48,080 nucleotides of DNA from an uncultured Prevotellaceae bacterium. Lineage in GTDB: Bacteria > Bacteroidota > Bacteroidia > Bacteroidales > Bacteroidaceae. Made by a program: the position numbers and the translations under genes. Location: contig CACYKE010000038.1 of assembly GCA_902774925.1 (NCBI GenBank), positions 1 through 48,080 on the forward strand. The letters run 5' to 3'. Each line of letters opens with the position of its first letter. Positions within the stretch are counted from its first letter, which is position 1. The notes beneath the pieces are model-generated. The model did not search any database and was not told where the DNA came from. It saw only the letters and a program-made list of their open reading frames with translations. Positions 43,235-48,080 of the stretch are shown piece by piece.

Positions 43235-43296
43235 ATAGCTCTCCTTTGGTTATTGTCTTCGCACTTAGTGCGATGGCTGCCATTTCCATCGATTTC
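43208..43296. repeat. 69 bp-spaced duplication with hairpin at the front of the RAYT-like gene
   Basis: CTGCCATTTCCATTGATCTC (43208-43227) and a copy with two differences (43277-43296) flank a TCGCAC-TTA-GTGCGA hairpin (43259-43273). The first copy encodes the N-terminal residues of the transposase-like protein; the second is upstream. Confidence 0.75.
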
Positions 43297-43344
43297 TTTC
43301 ATTATTCTCTCTGTCTGCTACAGCAATCCGCTGTGCACACTTAA

Positions 43345-46239
43345 TCATCTTATCTTAACGCAGTCATCAGAAACAAGTTCTGATTTATCTTTTATCTTAT
43401 CGGGTAATCCTGGGCCTTGTACAAACTCACCATTCTGTTCACGCTCATACATTCGGGAATTTAGATTAAGAAGATACTGAAGTATATCTGCATTGGGAGC
43501 CATACCGTATGCTTCGCGAACAGCATTATCAAGGCGAGTCTGGATTTCTGATACGGGATTATCAGGTGTATCATCCATGATGCGATAAAGCTGACGTAAT
43601 GTATAATGATGTTCCTCCATCACTTCATTACGCTTATCACGTAGAGCTTTGGCCTGCTTGGCAACTTCCTCTATTTGTTTCTTTGTAGGATTCTGAGGCC
43701 AAGGGAATGAATCGAAAACGGTATCAGAAGTATATCTCCAATCGCCCTTTAACGTTGAGCATCTAGCTACGAACCATTCCCAATGAATGGTAGATTGAAG
43801 AATACCAAATGAATAATCATCGTCCACAGGAAATACTGACAATGCATCATTGGGGCTTATCTCTTTGTTGACAAACTCAAAGATTGGGCGTTTAGTTACT
43901 CTTGAACATACTATATATCGGTTCATTGATTCTATAATATTCATCAGTTTATCGCGACTCCTAAACAACTTATACCATATCTTAAAAGCGTTCTGGTGGT
44001 CTTTTTTTTCTCGATAATCAGGATTTATCTTCTTTGCCTCATCATTTCGTTCTATTTCTTTGTCAGCTTTTTCTTTAAAAAGAGGATATACGTATTTGTG
44101 AAGATGTTCATAAAGTTCTTTGTATTCAGCAACCTCAAAAACATCTTTTGCCTTACGGAAATCTATGACATAGCGTTGAGGTTGGGACTGATACTGACCA
44201 AGCAATTCCTCTCCAATCAAATATGGATGAATAACTTGCTCATTCTTTTTATCTTTTAGATATTCTTTTGCTTCCTCTTTTGTTAGCAAGAAATACTTAT
44301 TCCCATGTGTCTGTCCTTGATAACAAGCTGTGGATTGACTATTGCACAGCAGTCGCTTAGCTTTTGTCACATCAGAGAGACTTAATGCAGAATTTATCTC
44401 GTCTAATTCATAGTCTTCAAAAGGTGAGTCTTTACTATCGCCAACTTGGAATGTCAATGTCTTCTTTCGGTTTTCTTCGCCCTTTTTCCAAGTAGCAATT
44501 GATACATACACAGCTGCATCACCAGACCATACTTCTGTTGAAACAGAGTCAAGAATTGTACCACCATTCTCAACGATATAATCCAGACCTCCCATGCGAG
44601 AATAGTTCTGGCGAATGGTGTTGGTTCCAACAAGTCCTGCATACTGGCCTTCTTTCATCAATTCGTGTGCTTTTCGGAACCAATAGACGCAGAAATCAGC
44701 GCGTCCAGGAACATCTGGGAACTTCTGACGAATGCTATCCACATAAGCAGCGCCTAATTCTTCTATCATCTTATTTTTTGACTGATAAGGAGGATTGCCT
44801 ATAACCACATCAAATGCTGGCCACTCTTCAAGTAAAGCATCTTGGCACAAGATGTTATTATCCATATTATCAAGAGGTAGCGTACTATCGAAATTAAACG
44901 AACTACCATGCTTGGAAATGCGCTTCTGATAATTTGATTCGCATAACTCCTTAGCAATCATCATTGTCATCTTTGCCAGTTCTACAGCCATCGGCTGAAC
45001 ATCTATTCCATAGAACTGTTTGGTACTGATAACTGATTGGAAATTGAAAGTCTTGTTGTTGGTGCTTGGGAACTCGAAAAGACGGTCTATCACCTGACAT
45101 TCCAAATCCTTCATTTCACGATATGCAACAAATAAGAAATTACCACATCCACATGCAGGGTCAAGTACACGATACTCGCCCATTTGGCGTCGCACATTTT
45201 TCAGTTCATCAATGGTTTTAGCTTTGGCAATCTTTTCTTTCCACGGACGGATAATCGTAGGTGTAATAACGCGCATCATATCCTGTTCGCTGGTGAAATG
45301 AGCTCCATATTTGTGACGTTCATTAGAACGCATAGTTCCTTCAAACAATGCACCAAATATCGAGGGATTAATATTGGTCCAGTCTTTATCCGCTACCTCT
45401 TTGAGCACTTTCAAGCTATGTTCATCAAGATCTACAGGGTCTACATCGTTGAATAATCCACCATTGAAATATTTGATGTCTTTGAATTTTCCTGCTCGCG
45501 CAGGTTTTTCGCTAGCCATCTGGCGAAACAAATTGCCAATCTCATCGTATGGATTTGACTTTCCATCAAGGCAATCCTGCAATATTTGAGTAAAGAACCC
45601 TTTTGGAAGTAACTCTATATCTTCAGAAAACAAAGCCAAAACACATTGCAGAATAAAATGTTGTGTTTGGGCCACATCTTCTTTCTTCTCGAAGGTAAGG
45701 TATTGATAGAGCTCGCCTATCAGGTTTGCTGCTTCCTTAGATACACTTTCTGTGTTATTATTAAAGATAGGTGTATTGCCCTCCAAGAACCCCATGCAAG
45801 TATATCTTTCCGGGAGTTCGTCAATCGTCACTTCATCAACCTTATTAAATTCGTCATAGATAACAAATCTATCAAAATTGCAAAGTATGACATAACGAGG
45901 CTTTCTGCATCCAGGACCAATATCAATAGAAGGCTTGAGATTATCCCAATAATCACGGGCTTGCTTCAGATGAGATTCCAAGTCTTTGATTTCCTTTTTC
46001 TTCATCTCAATGAGGACACCGTCCTTTCCTGGTGGACTCCAAAGACAATCAATATAATTTGTCGTATTGGTATCGGCTATCTTGATTCGTGCTTCTAACT
46101 TACCTTGTGCTTCAAAGATTCCCTTTTGACCATAAGCACGAAAAAGGCGGTCACAGAATGTCTGCGCCTGTCCTCTCTCATCACCAGTTAAATCGTTCTT
46201 GACGAAAGAAACGAATTCTTCTATATCTTGTTTTCTCAT
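43345..46239 (-). CDS. Single-chain type II restriction-modification enzyme (MmeI-like, type IIL/IIG)
   Basis: A 964-residue protein combining nuclease, methyltransferase and recognition parts. The N-terminus has a PD-(D/E)XK nuclease (Asp64, Glu78-X-Lys80 in GVLIEMKKK). A helical linker follows; YGAHFTSEQDMMRVITP precedes the SAM-binding motif DPACGCGNFL at 360-369 and the catalytic NPPY at 482-485, which indicates N6-adenine methylation. Residues about 620-860 probably recognise DNA, ending with FDSFPWPQ. It should methylate one strand of its site and cut unmodified DNA such as phage. The gene is clearly richer in A and T than its neighbours, a sign of transfer. A remnant of another gene lies between it and the promoter. 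Confidence 0.88.
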   Translation of the reverse strand: MRKQDIEEFVSFVKNDLTGDERGQAQTFCDRLFRAYGQKGIFEAQGKLEARIKIADTNTTNYIDCLWSPPGKDGVLIEMKKKEIKDLESHLKQARDYWDNLKPSIDIGPGCRKPRYVILCNFDRFVIYDEFNKVDEVTIDELPERYTCMGFLEGNTPIFNNNTESVSKEAANLIGELYQYLTFEKKEDVAQTQHFILQCVLALFSEDIELLPKGFFTQILQDCLDGKSNPYDEIGNLFRQMASEKPARAGKFKDIKYFNGGLFNDVDPVDLDEHSLKVLKEVADKDWTNINPSIFGALFEGTMRSNERHKYGAHFTSEQDMMRVITPTIIRPWKEKIAKAKTIDELKNVRRQMGEYRVLDPACGCGNFLFVAYREMKDLECQVIDRLFEFPSTNNKTFNFQSVISTKQFYGIDVQPMAVELAKMTMMIAKELCESNYQKRISKHGSSFNFDSTLPLDNMDNNILCQDALLEEWPAFDVVIGNPPYQSKNKMIEELGAAYVDSIRQKFPDVPGRADFCVYWFRKAHELMKEGQYAGLVGTNTIRQNYSRMGGLDYIVENGGTILDSVSTEVWSGDAAVYVSIATWKKGEENRKKTLTFQVGDSKDSPFEDYELDEINSALSLSDVTKAKRLLCNSQSTACYQGQTHGNKYFLLTKEEAKEYLKDKKNEQVIHPYLIGEELLGQYQSQPQRYVIDFRKAKDVFEVAEYKELYEHLHKYVYPLFKEKADKEIERNDEAKKINPDYREKKDHQNAFKIWYKLFRSRDKLMNIIESMNRYIVCSRVTKRPIFEFVNKEISPNDALSVFPVDDDYSFGILQSTIHWEWFVARCSTLKGDWRYTSDTVFDSFPWPQNPTKKQIEEVAKQAKALRDKRNEVMEEHHYTLRQLYRIMDDTPDNPVSEIQTRLDNAVREAYGMAPNADILQYLLNLNSRMYEREQNGEFVQGPGLPDKIKDKSELVSDDCVKIR

Positions 46240-46249
46240 GTTTTATTTT

Positions 46250-46364
46250 TTACTTTTCTTCCTTCTTACTACTCTTCTCAAACACGCGCTGGATTTCTTC
46301 CTTGGATGACATTGCCAGCGCGATATTTCTGATTGACGGTACTGATATATTCTTTTAGGTCCAT
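46250..46364 (-). pseudogene. Remnant of a gene upstream of the restriction-modification gene
   Basis: From the ATG at 46364 the sequence reads MDLKEYISTVNQKYRAGN, then breaks. Another frame reads MSSKEEIQRVFEKSSKKEEK and stops at 46250. The start resembles the first residues of type ISP-like restriction-modification proteins (from memory), and the end looks like a Lys/Glu-rich C-terminus. The simplest reading is that a large internal deletion removed an entire gene, leaving its start and end, and placed the following gene close to the old promoter. Confidence 0.55.
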
Positions 46365-46384
46365 ATATGCTTTAAGTTATTGTG

Positions 46385-46392
46385 TGCAAAGA
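46385..46392 (-). promoter_or_regulatory. -7 box TATCTTTG for the restriction-modification gene
   Basis: Reverse complement of CAAAGATA, 20 bp upstream of the remnant's ATG, now the nearest promoter for the downstream enzyme gene. Confidence 0.65.
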
Positions 46393-46514
46393 TAGTAAAA
46401 AATTTGATAACGTGGAAAGAAATCGGCAAAAAAATAACAAACGCGGCGCGATTAATAGGGAAATCATCCTGCAGAAATAGGGGTTTTCCTCGTGGGGTTA
46501 TCGGATTTTTTTCG

Positions 46515-46522
46515 CACTTTTG
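46515..46522 (+). promoter_or_regulatory. Possible -7 box CACTTTTG for the SIMPL gene
   Basis: One mismatch to TAnnTTTG, 30 bp before the start at 46553. Confidence 0.4.
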
Positions 46523-46552
46523 CAGCGTCAAATGATTAAAACGAAAAAGCGT

Positions 46553-47245
46553 ATGAAAGAAAATCGTGTTATTGCATCGGCCCTCGTAGCTGTGGGCATT
46601 GCAGTTTTGGGATTGTTTGTCAAGGCTGGCATCGACAATTTTGCCAACAAGGACCGTAAGGTGACGGTGAAGGGACTGGCTGAACGCGAGGTGCCTGCCG
46701 ACAAGGTGACGTGGAGCATCGGGACGAAGGTGACGGGCAACGACCTGCCCTTGCTCTATGAGAACATCAACATGCAGACGGACAAGATCAAGCAGTTCTT
46801 GCAACAGAACGGTCTGGACGAGAAGGAAATCACGGTGAATCCTCCTTCCATCAGCGACCTTGAGGCTCGCGAATGGGGTGAAAACCAGAAGAACTTCCGC
46901 TACATCGTGACCACGACGATTACGGTGGCTACGAACAAGGTGCAGGAGGTGAACAAGGCCATCTTCAAGCAGGCAGAGCTGCTGAAGCAGGGTGTTGCCA
47001 TCGACAGCAGCAATCCGCAGTATGAGTATGCGTCGTTCCAACAGATGAAGCCTGAGATGATGGCGGAGGCGATTAAGAACGCGCAGAAGACGGCGGAGCA
47101 GTTTGCCGAGGCCAGCAATTGTGACTTAGGCCCGATTCAGACGGCCGGACAGGGTCAGTTCGAGATAGAGGACCGCGACCAGAACACGCCGTATATCAAG
47201 AAGTTGCGCGTGGTAACGACTATCACGTATTCGCTGAAGGAATAG
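46553..47245 (+). CDS. SIMPL-domain (DUF541) protein
   Basis: A 230-residue protein with one N-terminal membrane segment (residues 5-25, [18 protein letters not shown]) followed by a SIMPL/DUF541 domain: [20 protein letters not shown] opens it, [19 protein letters not shown] lies in the middle, and [13 protein letters not shown] ends it. Family members sit in the periplasm and have been linked to oxidative stress protection and to signalling partners, but the function here is unknown. Met at 46532 is an alternative start. It ends 22 bp before a terminator that serves both strands. Confidence 0.82.
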   Translation: MKENRVIASALVAVGIAVLGLFVKAGIDNFANKDRKVTVKGLAEREVPADKVTWSIGTKVTGNDLPLLYENINMQTDKIKQFLQQNGLDEKEITVNPPSISDLEAREWGENQKNFRYIVTTTITVATNKVQEVNKAIFKQAELLKQGVAIDSSNPQYEYASFQQMKPEMMAEAIKNAQKTAEQFAEASNCDLGPIQTAGQGQFEIEDRDQNTPYIKKLRVVTTITYSLKE

Positions 47246-47266
47246 GACCTACACGTATTAAAAAAC

Positions 47267-47298
47267 CGAGCCCACCAAACGGTGAGCTCGATTTTTTT
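47267..47298. terminator. Bidirectional terminator between the SIMPL and smalltalk genes
   Basis: CGAGCCCACC and GGTGAGCTCG form a 10 bp stem with one mismatch (a wobble pair on the minus strand). ATTTTTTT follows on the plus strand and GGTTTTTT on the minus strand, so it can serve both converging genes. Confidence 0.85.
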
Positions 47299-47308
47299 GT
47301 AGTCGCTC

Positions 47309-47422
47309 CTAGAGCGAAATCGGTCCGTGACCCATACAGCTGGTCGTCGTGATGGCCGTCAGAAAGGCCGTGAGAGCGGCTACTACAACCTTCACCGCAA
47401 TCTCAATAAAACGCTTCTTCAT
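47309..47422 (-). CDS. Smalltalk-type small protein, 37 residues
   Basis: The frame starting at the ATG at 47422 encodes MKKRFIEIAVKVVVAALTAF, then LTAITTTSCMGHGPISL and a stop at 47309. It has a basic start, a hydrophobic helix and a single Cys in a lipobox-like TTSC. From memory, NCBI's 'smalltalk protein' family comprises such short Bacteroidetes proteins, often downstream of HU-like genes, as here (21 bp after the HU-like stop). Function is unknown. It is too short for usual gene finders. Confidence 0.7.
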   Translation of the reverse strand: MKKRFIEIAVKVVVAALTAFLTAITTTSCMGHGPISL

Positions 47423-47443
47423 AGTTGGTTTCAAGTTTCAAGA

Positions 47444-48080
47444 TTAGTTGACGTCGCCTGGGTCGCCGCCGTCGCCTCCGTTGTCACCACCTCCGTTGTC
47501 GCCACCAGTGTCACCACCTCCGCCGTTGCTGGGCGTTACGGTACCCGTGCCGCCAGTGTTGGTTCCGCCACCGTTGGTGCCACCACCATTCGTGGGATTC
47601 GTGTTCGAACTACCACCGCCATTCGTGGTTCCGTTACCCGCGTTGCTCTCCTCGGTGGCTTCGCTGCCGGTGAGGCGCTTGACCTCGGCCTTGGTCTTCG
47701 AGGTGAACGACAGCTTGGCGTCGGCGTTCATCTTCTCGATGGTGGTGTTGCCGGTGGCCTGCATGATGAGCTTCACGTCGCCCACGGCGAACTGCTGTGC
47801 GGCGGGGTTGGCCTGCAGCTCCTCCTCGGTGCGCTGCGTGCCGCGGCCTGCGGAGATCTTCGCGCCCTGCTCCAGCGTCAGTCCGTTGGCGTCGACGGAG
47901 GCCTTGAAGATGCCGAGATCGTCAATCTTCACGGTGTATCCGTCCAGCACGAGGTGCTTGATGCAGTCGACCATGTCGCCTAGCACGCCCATGACGATAC
48001 CCTTCGAGAAGGCGGTGTTGTGCTGGTGCATGTGGGCGGCCAGCTCCTTGATGCCGATGGTGCCCTTGTACTCTACTCGA
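47444..48080 (-). CDS. HU-like DNA-binding protein with glycine-rich tail (partial, start beyond window)
   Basis: The frame is open to the window edge, beginning RVEYKGTIGIKELAAH and continuing as an HU/IHF-like domain (HNTAFSKGIVMGVLGDMVDC, VKIDDLGIFKASVDANGLTL). The Met at 48031 lies within the fold and is not the start. This Bacteroidetes HU-like group has an N-terminal HU domain and a variable tail. The last 60 residues here are almost wholly Gly, Thr, Asn, Ser and Asp, ending GDPGDVN, which looks disordered and has a repeat-rich GC-rich DNA sequence. The protein probably binds DNA; its role is unknown. A small membrane-type protein gene follows. Confidence 0.85.
   Translation of the reverse strand, partial: RVEYKGTIGIKELAAHMHQHNTAFSKGIVMGVLGDMVDCIKHLVLDGYTVKIDDLGIFKASVDANGLTLEQGAKISAGRGTQRTEEELQANPAAQQFAVGDVKLIMQATGNTTIEKMNADAKLSFTSKTKAEVKRLTGSEATEESNAGNGTTNGGGSSNTNPTNGGGTNGGGTNTGGTGTVTPSNGGGGDTGGDNGGGDNGGDGGDPGDVN

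Noticed and set aside
47327-47983. 218-codon Val/Thr/Gly-rich open frame opposite the HU-like gene
   Set aside because: It is the complement of the HU-like coding region and its glycine-rich tail.

Overview
The window looks like chromosomal DNA from a Bacteroidales bacterium, most likely a gut or rumen Prevotella-type organism. The evidence is the promoter style (a -7 box of the form TAnnTTTG, usually TATCTTTG or TACCTTTG, precedes most genes, with few Shine-Dalgarno sequences) and the gene content: DUF4450, DUF4738, DUF4827 and DUF4230 proteins, a GH35 enzyme with a DUF5597-type end, a GH2 beta-galactosidase, a TGS-domain uridine kinase, and an HU-like protein with a glycine-rich tail followed by a 37-residue 'smalltalk'-type protein. 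Most of it is housekeeping chromosome; no phage, CRISPR array or complete insertion sequence is visible.

Layout. 1-1.8 kb is a decaying stretch: a nucleotidyltransferase fragment, a frameshifted lipoprotein gene and an NADPH-FMN reductase gene that lost its middle. 1.8-8.7 kb holds two secreted glycosidases (GH35, GH2), a thioesterase, a ZIP metal transporter and two exported proteins of unknown function. 8.8-16.9 kb: tyrosine phosphatase, a beta-lactamase-fold lipoprotein, zinc ribbon protein, gpsA, lysS, two tandem ROK sugar kinases and a uridine kinase. 17.1-25.4 kb: a zinc/cadmium P-type ATPase, an NDP-sugar nucleotidyltransferase, a DHH phosphoesterase, a DUF4827 lipoprotein, a phosphoglucosamine mutase and groES-groEL. 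25.4-32.7 kb: a candidate small RNA, a DUF4450 protein, a sugar isomerase broken near its end, pgi, a HAD phosphatase and a DUF4738 lipoprotein. 32.7-41 kb: a second candidate small RNA, a DUF4230 pair, trmO, an AI-2E-family permease, sppA, lpxK, punA and thiL. 41.1-48.1 kb: tRNA-Phe, type II pantothenate kinase, an HUH transposase-like protein of REP-associated type, an AT-rich single-chain restriction-modification enzyme with the remnant of a lost upstream gene, a SIMPL-domain protein, and the HU/smalltalk pair cut by the window end.

The most interesting layer is repeat DNA. Short tandem repeats of several families sit in many intergenic gaps and have entered coding sequences in frame (GH35, GH2). 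A small hairpin element sharing an identical 16-mer, framed by 10-11 nt direct repeats exactly 34 nt apart, occurs inside both the GH35 gene and thiL; in thiL it is part of a roughly 43-codon hairpin-rich insertion. About 1.6 kb downstream of thiL lies the REP-associated transposase-like gene, which also carries a palindrome at its front and an extra C-terminal domain. A link between this protein and the palindromic insertions is a hypothesis that can be tested by counting copies in the complete genome. Other points of note are a ROK kinase that appears to have lost its catalytic aspartate next to an intact paralog, near-leaderless promoters, a sigma-54-like promoter ahead of groESL, and a 116 nt overlap of lpxK and punA.
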